A stretch of 64,000 nt of DNA from Diplosphaera chodatii (taxonomy: Eukaryota; Chlorophyta; Trebouxiophyceae; Prasiolales; Stichococcaceae), in the NCBI GenBank assembly GCA_032358165.1, contig JAALGY010000017.1, positions 1-64,000 on the forward strand. The letters are read 5' to 3'. The notes under the pieces were generated by a model, which saw only the letters and a program-made list of their open reading frames with translations, searched no databases and was not told the origin of the DNA. Position 1 is the stretch's first letter; every line of letters begins with the position of its first letter. Position numbers and translations under genes: made by a program. This document shows, one piece after another, positions 1-11,377 of this stretch.

Positions 1-2965
1 GTAGCAGTGTTGAAGACTGTCGAGTCCTGACAAGCCTGTGAGCCGATGCCCATGTTGCAAACCTGCATCGAGGCCATGAAACCAGCTCGGCAGATGCACA
101 GTCTGCAGCTTCAGAACTGACAGCATACAAGCAGCGGGCCGCAAGCGGAACCGCCCCGGAAGTAGTAGTTCCGAAACTGTCTAGTGCTGCCCAGCTTGCA
201 AGTAGCCACCAAAGCTGCAGACCTGCATGGAGCCACGAAAGTGTTCCTGAGGCTGACCAGGAGCACAGTCTGCAACTTCAAAACTAACAGCATACAAGCA
301 GCGGGTCGCGCCTCACCTGAACCGCCCTGGAAGTAGCAGATGCCATGCCATCCGGCGCTGCCCAGTCTGCAAGCAGCTGCCAAAGCTGTAAATCTGCATC
401 GGAGCCGTGAAATTATCCCTGCGGCTCGGCAGAAGGGCGGTTTGCAGCTTGAAAGCTGTCAACAAACAGGTGGTGGGTCGGACCGTTGTTGAACCGCCCT
501 GGAAGCGGCGAGACAGTGGCTGTGCGTCGCCGCCCAGCCCGTAAGCAGCCGTGCATCCTTCTGCTCTGCATCGGAGCTACAAAAGTACCCCTCAGGCTCA
601 TCATCTGCACCCCTGCCAGCCTCAAAGCCGACAGCAAACAGGCAGCAGATTGCACCTGGTCACGGATGGTGCAAAGCGTCAGTGCTGACGCCGTCCGCCG
701 CCGCCCAGCCTGAAAGCTGCCTAAAGTGAAACCCTGCATCGGGGCACCCAAAACATCCCTCAAGCTCGGTGAATGCACCACTGAAAGCCTTAGAACTACA
801 AGCAAACAGGCAGCGGGTTGCACTTGGTCTGAATCGCCCCGGAAGTAGTGGACACCCAGGCGATGCGTTGCCGCCCAGCCTGTAAGCTGGCAGCAAAGCT
901 GCAGGTCTCCTTTGGAGCCATGAAACCATCCCTCAGGCTCGACACATGCACCACTGGACGCCTCAGAACTGACAGCTTTCAGGCAGGAGGGCGCGCCTCG
1001 TCTGAACCGCCCCAAGAATAGTAGACACCAGGCCGAGCGTCGCCGCCTAACCTGTAAGCTGCCAGCAAAGTCGAAAGTCTGCATCAGGTCAGCCAAACCG
1101 TCCGTAAGGCTCGGTAGATGCACCGTTGGACGCCTCAGAACTGGCAGCTTCCAGGCAGCAGGGCGCGCCTCGTCTGAGCCGGCCCAAGAATAGTAGACAC
1201 CACGCTGAGCGTCGCCGCCCAGCATGTAAGCTGGCAGCATAGTTGAAACCCAACGTGGGGGCAGCCAAAGCATCCCTCAGGCTCGGCAGATGTAGTCCCA
1301 GCAACCTCAGATTTGGCAGCTTTCAGGCAGCAGATCACACCTCGTCTGAACCGCCCCGAAAGTGGCAGGTGCATAGACGTGCGACCCCGGTGCTTGTAAG
1401 CTGGCAGCACAGTTGAAACCCTGCATCGGGGCAGCCAAAGCATCCCTCAGGCTCGGTGACTGCACCAGTGGAAGCTCCAGAACTGGCAGCTTTCAGGCAG
1501 GAGGTCGCGCCTCGTCTGAACCGCCCTGACAATGGGCAGATACCGGTGCTGCACGTCGTCGCCCAGCCTGTAAGCTGCTAGCAAAGTCGAAACCCTGCAT
1601 CAGGGTAGCCAAAGCATCCCTCAGGCTCGGTGACTGCACCACTGGAAGCTTCACAACTGACAGCTTTCAGGTAGGAGGGCGCACCTTGTCTGGGCCGCCC
1701 CGGCAGTAGTACATACCAGAACGCGCGTCGCCGCCCAGCCTGTAAGCTGGCAGCACAGTTGAAATCTTGCATTAGGGCAGCCAAACCATCCCTCAGGCTC
1801 GGCAAATGCACAAGTAGCAGCCTCAGAACCGGCAGCCGTCAGGCAGGAGGTCGTGCCTCGTCTGAACCGCCCCGCAAGTGGCAGGTGCATAGATGTGCGA
1901 CCCCGTGGTGCTTGTAAGCTGCCAGCATAGTTAAAACCCTGCATCGGGGCAGCCAAAGCGTCCCTCAGGCTCAGCACATGCACCACTAAACGCCTCAGAA
2001 CTGGCAGCTTTCAGGCAGCAAGGCGCGCCTCGTCTAAACCGCCCTGACACTGGGCAGATACCTGGTCCGTGCGACCCCGTGGTGCTTGTAAGCTGTCGGT
2101 AGCGATGAAACCGTGCATAGAGGCAGCCAAAGCATCCCTCAGGCTCATTGGACGCACCACTGGAAGCCCCAGAACCGGCAGCAAACAAGCAGCAGGTCGC
2201 GCCTCGTCTGAACCACCCTGCCAATGGGCAGACGCCCAGGCTATGCGACGCCGCCCAGCCTGTAAGCTGGCAGCACAGTTGAAACCCTGCATCGGGGCAG
2301 CCAAAGCTCCCTCAAGCACCGCTGGAAGCTCCAGAACCCGGCAGCTTTCAGGCAGCAAGTCGCGCCTCATCTGAACCGCGCTACTAACGGGCAGACGCCC
2401 AGGCTATGCGACGTCGCCAAGCCTGTAAGCTACCAGCAAAGTCGAAACCCTGCATCTGGGCAGCCAAACCGTCCGTAAGGCTCGGCACATGCACCAGTGG
2501 AAGCCCCAGAACAGGCAACAAACAGGCAGCAGGGCGCGCCTCGTCTGAACCGCCCCAATAGTGGCAGATACCGGTGCTAAGCGCCATTGCCCAGCCTGCA
2601 AGCTGGCAGCAAAGCTGCAAGTCTGCATCGGAGTTATGAAAACATGCCCGAAGCTCGGCAGATGCAGCCATGGCAGCTCCAGAACCAGCAGCTTTCAAGC
2701 AGCAGATCACACCTCGTCTGGGCCGCCCCGGAAGTAGTAGATGGAGGGAAGTGCGTTGCCCTGGAACTTGTAAGCTGCCAGCATAGTTGAAACCATGCAT
2801 CAGGGCTGCCAAAACATCCGTAAAGCTCGGCACATGCACCAGTAGAAGCCTCAGAACTGGCAGCTTTCAGGCAGGAGGTCGCGCCTTGTCTGAACCGCCC
2901 TGACAATCGGCAGATACCGGTGCCGCACGCCGCCGCCCAGCCTGTAAGCTGCCAACAAAGCTGCA
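1..2965. repeat. Tandem satellite array, unit about 172 bp
   Basis: A diverged unit repeats head to tail about 17-18 times and runs off the left edge. A landmark (a variant of CCTGTAAGCTGGCAGC) recurs near 35, 199, 368, 539, 708, 876, 1049, 1222, 1393, 1566, 1738, 1910, 2084, 2257, 2422, 2595, 2765 and 2940, a spacing of mostly 165-175 bp. Each unit also carries recognisable blocks reading roughly CTGCATCGGGGCAGCC, CCCTCAGGCTCGG, AGCTTTCAGGCAGCAGG and CGTCTGAACCGCC. Copies differ by many substitutions and small indels. The unit is not a multiple of three, so the long minus-strand open frames over this array switch frame between copies and are not a gene. A centromere-like or heterochromatic satellite is possible from the unit size, but nothing else in the window tests that. 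Confidence 0.93.
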
Positions 2966-3560
2966 GGCACCCTAACGCTGCCGCAGGTGGGGCAGCGCAG
3001 CAACGGCTCCAAGTTCATAGCTGTCTTGAGCAACTTCTGGATGAGCGGCAGGTCGAAGTAGACGACTGAATTGCGGCTGAGCTCCCAGTCCTCTGGAGTG
3101 CTGCCTGGGCCGACCATTGCTGGCTTTTGCACGATGCCATTCTGCCACAAGAGTTCGTGCCAGGGCTGCCGCCACTACACCTAGCGCTCTTCATGACCGC
3201 CTGCCCGCCGCGGTAAGTACTGACTTCTGCTGCGTGCAAACTCTGCCACGTTGCTGCTATCGTCGAGGTCCACATCGTCGGCCTATGCACAAGCAGGCCA
3301 AGCGTCTGAGCACTGAGCACCGAAGCAGCGCAAGTTTGACTGGACATCGTGCCGCTACTACAACGACATTCAGCACAAGAGCAGTAGCACGACAACAACA
3401 AAAAGGCTTGCCTCGGCTGCAAATCCTTCCAATGGACTGCTGGCGAACATGCTGCTACCCATGCTGTGCTGAGTTTCCATGTTGTGCAATGCCCTGCCTC
3501 TGGCGCCGTGTGCCGCAAAGCCTGGTGCTGCAGGGCCTGGTTGCATGGTACCTGCGGCAA
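2966..3560 (-). pseudogene. Unrecognised gene remnant beside the satellite
   Basis: On the minus strand next to the satellite there is a short stretch with protein-like composition (about 3174-2966), reading WHELLWQNGIVQKP, then DWELSRNSVVYFDLPLIQ, then LRCPTCGSVRV. The CPTCG pair looks like half of a zinc-binding site. Its frame meets a stop upstream and runs into the satellite downstream, and no ATG is evident. A second open frame at 3560-3015 is cysteine- and serine-rich and shows no recognisable domain. I cannot assign a family. A decayed transposase or zinc-finger gene cut off by satellite expansion would explain it, but this is a guess. Confidence 0.3.
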
Positions 3561-4700
3561 TGTAGCTTCACAGAGTGTTTGTAGCTAGGCTGTAGTGGTG
3601 CTGCAGATGTCAAGCAATGCTAGGCAGGCTGTTGGTGTCAGCCCTACGCATGCAGCATGCAAAATTTATCTGCTGGGCCGCATGCCGGGGCAAAGGCCAC
3701 CAACTCGCCGGCGGTAATCGAAGCTGCAGCACATAGCGGCCTAGCAAGCTGCGTCAGCGTCCACATGCTTGCGCTCAGTGACGCCTCTCGGCCTTACTGC
3801 CTGCGGCATGCGTGCAGCACATTGGCCTGCAGTCGCCCTCAGGCACTATGATAGACACCCAAGGTTGCTACTTAAGATGGCAAGCATCTGCTCAGAGGAA
3901 GCGTTAATAAGCTCAAGACGCTGTCAGCGGGTCAGGGCTGCACCTGTGATGGGTCAGCAAGGATTGGGGGTGCAGCGGGCGCCCAACGTCCGTAGGCGGC
4001 CTTCAGCGTCTCGTAGAGTAGCTGATGTCTCGGAGAGCTTCCTAGTGAGAGCGGCTTAACGCGTCGAAGCCGGATTGCTGTAAAGGGAGCGTCTTGTTGC
4101 AGGGCGCGGGTCACATTCCGGACCCGTGGTGCCTTGCGCTCGTGAAACACCTCGGCAGGCTGCCTGAACAACTTTGTGAACAATCCGACCGGGGGAACAC
4201 GCGTGTCCGCGACGGGTTTCGGATGCAAGTGCCGAGCTGAGAACTTGTCACAACTTCTAGAGATCCAGTACTGGAGCTTGTGAGAAGTTAGGTAATCTCG
4301 ACCCCGCCCGTGGTATGAAGGCCTGTGAAGATGCCTGTAGTGAGTCTCACCCTTACAACCAACCACCTGTCGATTACATACGGCTAGCTACCTATCGTTC
4401 ACACGACTGGCCTCATGCACGCCTGCGACCTCATGCACTAGCTCGCTTTGAACGCAAAACAAGGGCTCATCTGCACTGTGTGTCCTAGACCTGACAACAT
4501 AAAGGTGCAACAGAGAGGCACGGCCGGTGCACATGCTGGTGGACCGGTGGCAGCGCCGCGGAGGCATCCTCACCAAGGGAGGGCTAGGTACAGAGTTTCT
4601 CCTACCACACGTGACCACTGGGCCCTCCGCCCCGGGCGTGCGCTGACGAGGCACACCGGCTGACGGGGTCTGAGAGGGGCTGCCGAGGCGGCAAGAGGCG
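3561..4700. other. Unassigned stretch
   Basis: No gene is supported here. A 144-codon minus-strand open frame (4366-3932) is basic and lacks an ATG near its start, and nothing in it resembles a known domain. Sequence at about 4000-4380 is less repetitive than the satellite and could belong to the 3' part of the unknown gene that follows, or to a decayed mobile element. Confidence 0.4.
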
Positions 4701-4713
4701 TCGCGGCCGCACA

Positions 4714-6621
4714 TCACTGGACGATCTGTGGGACGCCACAGCGTGCTGTCCGACGCCTCGCGAGGTCGTCCGACAGCTCCGTCAACATGACCCGAGCCAT
4801 GCGGAGCGCACCCCCGCCCGGCCAGTGCTCCAGCCCCGCCGCGATTCCACGGATGATCACCCACTGACGGAACTCCTCCTCCTCCTCCTCGGCGGACACG
4901 GGGGCGTCGCGTGTGATCAACAGGCGGCAGTCATGCGGAGGATTCTGCTTGCAGCGGCGGACGGGAACCTTCTCAACACAGGATGTGCCTCAAACACACC
5001 TCGGCGGACACGGTGAAGACGCTCGCTTCCTCTGGTGGGCGCTCCGCACGTCCCGCCACGGCAGCTGCAATGGGAGGCAGCCGGCGCGTTGCATCCGAAC
5101 AGCACGTGTCAAATCAAGTCCAACTCCTCAACAGAGCTATGCACGCGTGGCCTACCGGGTGCGGGTCGGCACGCGGCCGCCACCCATCCGGGGCGCGGGG
5201 CGCCGGCTCCCGGCGGCGGCACCGTGGCGGCCGCCGCTGCGAGCGCGCCCAGCTGACGGCCCTGCGAGTCGCCCACACCGGCGCCCGCCTGGACGCCGGG
5301 ACCAAGCACAGATGGTTGCGGTGGGCACGCCCGGCACGACCACATGCACAACCACACAGGGACGCACGCAAACGACGCCGCACGCACACCTGCCGGGCCG
5401 CGCCCCGGGCGACACCTGCGGCCAAAGACAACCGACGGTCTCTGAGCGCCTCTGTGCACGGCATTTGCTGGCCCACGCAAAGAAATGCACCAGGTGAAAA
5501 AGGCGAGGTGGGACACGCCCGCACCTGCGGGTGGCCCGATCGCGGGCGGGGCCGGCTGGGCGGGTTGCTGCGGCGGGCGGTGGGGCGCGGGGGGCTGGGC
5601 GGGTGAGGGGGCGCTGCGCCTCGGCGTCGCCGCGGCGGGCTGCCGCCGCCCGGCGCTGTTCGCCACCGTCGCTAGCGTCGCGAGTTTGCGCTGCCTCTTG
5701 GCGGGACGGGATGAGGGGGAGCTGGCACCGCCGGCGGGGCGGCCGCGTGGGGCCTTGCGCCTGACGGCGGGGCGGGTGGCCGCCCGCCGCTCCGCCTCCT
5801 CCCTGATCGCCGGCGTGATGAGGTGGGTCTGCAGCCACGCCACGCCCAAGACGTCCTCGCACAGCGCCCCGCCGCGCTCCATGCGCTGCAGCACCAAGAC
5901 GTCGGTGGGGCCCGGGTCCTCGCCCGTGGCGCGCTTGAAGTGCTCCCGCAGCGGCACCCGCGCGTCCTTGGGAAACTCCAGGCCGTCTTGCCGCGGCCGG
6001 TTGCGGTGGCCCACGCACAGGACCGCCCAGCCCTCCGCCAGCAAGCACAGCGTTATGAAGGCCGGGATGACCACGCCGAACAGGGAGTTGAGCACCGACT
6101 TGGGCATGTACAGCCGGTCCGCCCCGCCGTCGAGCTGCAGGTAGTGGGGGGCGTGGCCGCCGGCGGGCCGCACGTCGGTCGCGTCGCCGTGCGCGCCTCG
6201 TGGCGGCGGCTGCGCGGGGGGCTGGCCGCCGGCGCCCGCGGTCGGCTCGGGAGCGTCGCCGCCCCGGGCCGCCACTGCCGGGGCCGTTGCGACCCCATGC
6301 TCGGCTCGCGGCGGCGCGGCTGTGGCGCCAGCCGCCTCTCCGCCGCCGCCGGAGCCAGGCGGCGCCCGCGGGCTGGCACCTGCGGTGGACGAGGCGGTCT
6401 GGGGTCGGGTAGCGACACCGTCGCCGAGGCGGACCACAGGTGCGGGGGGCTGGTCACTGTCATTCAGACCCAGGCGTCTGGGAAACCCCTGCACGGCAGG
6501 CTTGCGGGCACTGCACCCCCACCTTGCGACGGGCCGAGCGGCGGCCGAGCCGGCGCAGCGCCTTGCGCGATGCGGGGCCCCTCGCTGTCGTCGCCCCCTG
6601 GCGCCACGACCTCCAACGCCA
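4714..6621 (-). CDS. Unknown-function gene, copy 1 (shared with 23.8-25.6 kb)
   Basis: I do not recognise this family. A likely start is the ATG at 6621 (MALEVVAPGGDD), with a donor near 6527. A long second exon from about 6450 to 5540 ends at GPPA before GTGCGG. Further exons probably lie at about 5275-5160 (QLGALAAAAATVPPP), about 5070-5020 and 4920-4714, the last ending VPQIVQ-stop. The long exon encodes an Ala/Pro/Gly-rich leader, then a folded-looking block with RLYMPKSVLNSLFGVV and a hydrophobic run (PAFITLCLLAEGWAVLCV), then EHFKRATGEDPGPTDVLVLQ and LITPAIREEAERR. A basic tail follows with a candidate nuclear-localisation motif, RPAKRQRKLATLA. The hydrophobic run could be a membrane segment or the core of a DNA-binding fold. 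Parts match a second copy about 19 kb away in the same orientation. Exon joins are not all verified. Confidence 0.5.
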
Positions 6622-6739
6622 TGCCACCCGCTGCCGGGCTGCACCAGGGACCCGCACCACGAGTCAGCAGACAACCAGGGAAGGCAGGAAGGACTGCGTG
6701 CTGCTGCGTGCCGCAGTGAGGACCGGCACCCGCCCACCC

Positions 6740-9700
6740 GATGCTGGTGGGCTGCGCCGCGGCTGGTGCCACCGCCAGAAGGCTGGGAGGTGGTGCCACC
6801 CGACGGCGGGCTCCTGCAGTCTGCGGCGACACGATCGGCCCCAGCTGGCAGCGTGCTGCCAGCACAGAAACAGCGGGCCGCGGGTTGTCACAAGGCTGTT
6901 GGGACGCATGCCGTGCGCACCTCGGATCCCTGCTGCTCACGCTCACGCTGACGGGCGCCTCCTCCACGCCACGCCCTACACTCGGTGGAGGCATGCGGTC
7001 AGCATGAGCCTGCTGGAGAGGGTGCAGCAGCTGCATGGAGGGGCTGCAAGCGTGCTCAACAAGTCAGCACGGTGGTGGACTGCAGGGCAGTCATGAGGGG
7101 GCGGCCGCGTGGCCCTCACCCGTCCAAGCACTTCACCGCCGGCGGCAGGCCGTTTGGATGGGCTGAGCAGAGCGGCTGAGTGGCGCGAGCCGAAATGCGG
7201 CGGGGAGCGTGAGGGCCTGTTGCCACGTCAGCAGCTGTCATCGACTTTCTGTTGTCACCGAGGGGGCCTGCACCGCTGTCTAACCCAGCAGCATACACCA
7301 CCAGCATGCGCGAATGTTTCACGCATGATCCATACCACCATGTACCACTCGAGCCTCTCAGCTGTGTAACGCACAGGCGGCCCTGTCCCGGATTGGCTGC
7401 TGCATGCGCAGCGTGCGTCACCACCCCTGAGTATGATCACTGGCGGCAGAGATGCCCGGTATAGCTGTACATGCTGGTGCTGCACCTGCACGCAGGTTGT
7501 CGTGCTCACCCATTGAGCAAACATACGCTTCTCAGAAGCCAGACTGAGCATTGCCATACGCCGCAGGGGCATGTGGTTGACAGCATACACGGCAGGAGCA
7601 TGCTCATTGCAAATCTTTGGGCACCATATGCTGCGAAGCTGAAAACTGCTGGCTACACGAAGTGCGCTGGGGTGCTTGAGGTGTCCATCAATGCTGTGCT
7701 CCGCCTTCCGGAGTGCAACTTCTCCACACCGCTGCTTCTCGAGTCCTGATAGTTCAGAGGCGTTGCAGGCTGTGCCCTGCAGACATTGTGGCGCAACACC
7801 CACTGAAGCTGTCATAGGCCTGCTCAGTCCGAGGAGGCGATGCTTATCGGGAGGTGATCATGTTCGTCATGCACATGGGCTGCTGTCCTACCAATAGGCC
7901 AATTGATTGGTGTCATCCCACACCGCTGCAAGCCACGGCATCTCAGCATCGGTGCTCTACCCGTAGGGCATCCTGATACGGCTGGCGCACTGCCAAGCAA
8001 AGGGCCTCGGCTCGCTGGCCAGCCGCTCCAGACCTGAGCGAGGTAGGTGCACGACCATTCTGCTCATCACCTAAGCAAAGAGGGGCCAGACTTGGGACAG
8101 CGAGAGCCCATCCAGCTGAAAAGCTGATCAGTCGTGCTGTGCTCTACACCGCAGGCTAGTGCGGCGCGCGAGACAGCTGGCTCGCCGGGAGGGAGCGCCC
8201 TCGGCAGGGTGCGCTGCCACACAGGTTTAGTTGATGGCGCCGGCCACCCGGACAGGCAGGCGTCCTCTAGGGCCCAGATGCGAGCATCTACCGCCGCCGC
8301 AGCACAGCACAGCCTGCTGTGTCCTAAGTGCCTCTGAAGGGTACAACACAGCCGCTAGAGCCAGCACGGTGCTTGCTCTGATGTAGGTCTTGGGCGCCAA
8401 TGTTCGTTGGTGTCAGGATGGCATCGAGCCGGGCGGCATGCTGGTGTCTAAAGCGGGCAAAGCCTTTACTTGGCTAAGTGATTCAGAGCAGAAGCTGACC
8501 CTGACGGAGGACAGGCCTCCCGAGAGGGCATCCACCATAGCTGCAATGATTGGATGTGGTGTGATCAGTGCAATGGCAACATCTGTGCACTTATTGCTGG
8601 TTTGACAATAGGCAGCGTGTTGAATCTGGAAACATAATCGGGGTGTTACAACACGGGCAACCAGAATAGCTACTATGGACCCATCACTGATGCTGAGCAT
8701 TTGCTGCCTGACACCAATGGCAGCGCATCACAGTCAGACATACAAACCATGCATGTTGACCCACCGCCAGATTGCCCATCGGTGGTGGATCTCAGAAAGA
8801 GCTCATCCAGGAGGAGGTGCATGACCATTTGACTTGATACCAGCAACAATGATGGTGCCAAGTCCGGCACGTGTCACATGCTCAGCTGAGCAGCTGCCAC
8901 CATTGCAGATTGTCACAACAGCTGGCCATTGTTGTGGTAAGGTGCGAAGCACCCGTCAGCTGCAGCGCTGCTCCCAAGAGTCCGCGGAATGTATGTAGCC
9001 ATGCCCATTGCACGGACAAGGCTGATCTTTGCTATGCTCACTGGCCCAACCAGCTCCCAGCACCCGGCTTGTCTCACGGCATGGCAACCTCGACGATGGC
9101 GGTGTCAAGAGCAACAGCCGCTATCGCTGCCGCCAGCAACACGGCGCGCACCAGCAACATCCCCTCTGCCGGCAACATCTCGAGCTGCAGGGCTGCTGAC
9201 AGCGCCATGGTTGCCTCCCTTCCCTCAGCAGCGCGCTGCGCCAAAGCTTAGCGCGCTGCGCCAAAGCTGCTGACGCCGCCTGCTGCTCTGGCCAGCCCTG
9301 CCGTCACTGCTTCCCAGATCGGCTGCTGCCTGAAAACCTGCATGCAAAGAAGCGGCCTCAATAGAGTAGTAAGCAGCGGCAGTTGCCCAGGGTGGTGCAA
9401 AGCAGCAATAGTGTGGTCTCGCAGTCCGCCAGGTTTCGAGTGCAATGAACAGCACGTATCCCAGACCATGTGGCTGAGATGTGGCTCCACAGAGGACGAA
9501 GCGATTGCTGTACATTTGAAATCACCTGGATGCAGCACGGGACGGCACCTATATCACCTGGCTTCGCATCATCAGATGCCATATGACGCGAGGCAAGCTG
9601 CTGGCGGCGGCGGCGGCGGCGGCAGAGCTGAATCCGCCTGCAGCGGGTCACAGATCGAGACTGTCAATTTTGTGAGCAGTGACATGCGCACAGAACTGCA

Positions 9701-11377
9701 CGTTGCAGCAATCCATGTCAACAAGCGCTGCGTACCAGCAACAGCTCGCACTGCAACTGCACAAATTTGCAAATCCTTGCCTCGGGGCCGCCCAATATTG
9801 GTCAGAGTGCCTAGGGGACATCATCATGTCGGCTCATGACACAGGGCTGTATGAGACCGGGGGCCGTGCCCTGTGATACTTGCGAGTGTCAGGGCGCAGC
9901 TGCCGTTGAGAGCGCTGAGCATTGCAGTTCTCAATGCACACCTGTTCTGGGAAGAGCCGACGTATGCGCCAACAGCTGATACTAGCGGCCGATCCCGCAC
10001 CGAATTCCACCGTTGCCCAGCACAGCCCAGGTTGTCACCAGCAGCGCCAGCACCTGCGATGGACATGCGTCCCCAGTCATTGATTGCCACGAACACAGAG
10101 GATGTCTCCGAGGCCAGACTGAGACGTTGGCTGCAGGTGTTGAGCATTGCAGACAACAGTCTGTCAAGCACGGCATAATTCAGTGCCTTGAAGGCAGCAG
10201 CAGCAAGCACCACAGCACCCACGGAAGGCAACTGCTTGCAGCCGGCTGTGCTGGCATCTGCTCAGCTCCCTGCCACTGCTGCTGCGCCTACGCCTGCCGC
10301 TGGCTCGACTGTCGTGGCTAGGCTGCCACGACTGCTGTGGCCCGAGTGCTTGCTGATACTGCGGAGGCAGCTGCTGCTGCTATGGCTGTTGTTCTTGTTG
10401 CTCTGGCAACGGGAAGCTGACACCTATTGTGCCTCTTCTCGCTGACATCTACTGCTTGTCTTCACCTGCAACAACACTTGCATTATACTGCAGTTGCATT
10501 TTGCTGCATGCCTGATATGATCACAGCAAGAGCCGCCAGCTGTGGCCAGCCCAGCTCAGCACACCCACTTGTTTAGAACACCATCCACAACAGCCCCGGT
10601 TTCTCAGTCACTCACCAGACATCGGCGGAGCACAGAGGGGCCCGATGACGGCTTGGCCTGCACCTTGTTCAACGTTGCCAGCAGCTGGGCCGGAGGTGGC
10701 GTCAGCTGCGGCGGCATGAGATGGCCCCGCTTCAGGCTGAGTTCCTGTGCCACTGCCGGCAGCTGCCTGCTGAGCACGCCCACATGCAGTGCACAAAGGA
10801 GAGGGATGCTGGCAGACGACACGAGGCTGCTGGATGAAATGCAAATGCGCTTGTCAACCGCTACGTACTCGCCAATGGGCTGTTGCACATGGATCATAAA
10901 TCCATGTGCAGAATGTCATGCCAACAACCTTGTTAGCTATGGCCCAGTGCGGCCATAGACTGCATGCTGAGCAGAGTGAGCCGCAAGAACTGCTGAAGAT
11001 GATCGACTGCACAAGTAGTGCTGTTGCGCAGCTTCGGTGCTGTCATGCACACCTGACGCCGGGCTGCGGCACAACATGGGCCCAGCTCCAGCGGCTGTGT
11101 AGAGCCGCGTGCTGTAGGAGGTGACCAGTGCACCCTTGGGTCCGGCACAAAGCGGTCCGCCCAGCGCCGGGCCGTGCTGATACGTACTGGTGCACACCTG
11201 CGCAAGAGGGCATTGTCCAGGCATGTGCAATAGCATGCCACAACAGGATGTGCAGGTGTGTCAGCTGCCAGGATTGCAACGATACAGCAGATCGATGCTG
11301 TGGATCGGCCGCTACTTTGGCTGTTGGTGGTGCAAACACCTAAGCAAGAATATCTCTGCAAATTGACCAAAACCAGA
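6740..11377. other. 4.6 kb with no assignable gene
   Basis: No exon chain or known domain is visible. Some minus-strand open frames look weakly protein-like: 8700-8413 (ITPHPIIAAMVDALSGG) and 10897-10604 (MIHVQQPIGEYVAVDKRI, ending VLRRCLVSD-stop). The latter starts with an ATG and ends in a stop, but I cannot place it. Simple repeats include a short GGC run near 9602-9622 and a perfect 19-bp duplication near 9229-9267. The stretch may hold decayed genes or mobile-element remains. Confidence 0.4.
9229..9267. repeat. Perfect 19-bp tandem duplication
   Basis: AGCGCGCTGCGCCAAAGCT occurs twice, separated by a single T. It lies in non-genic sequence and has no evident function. Confidence 0.8.

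Noticed and set aside
413..1273. 286-codon open frame on the minus strand
   Set aside because: It lies entirely within the 172-bp tandem satellite, and frames change between units; it is a by-product of repeat composition.
4983..5606. Long Arg/Ala/Pro-rich plus-strand open frames across 4.9-6.7 kb
   Set aside because: GC-rich antisense shadows. Part of the plus frame is also conserved between the two copies, but only the minus strand gives a start, a folded-looking block, a localisation motif and plausible splice sites.
9602..9622. Short run of GGC triplets
   Set aside because: A simple microsatellite-like run in non-genic sequence with no further structure.
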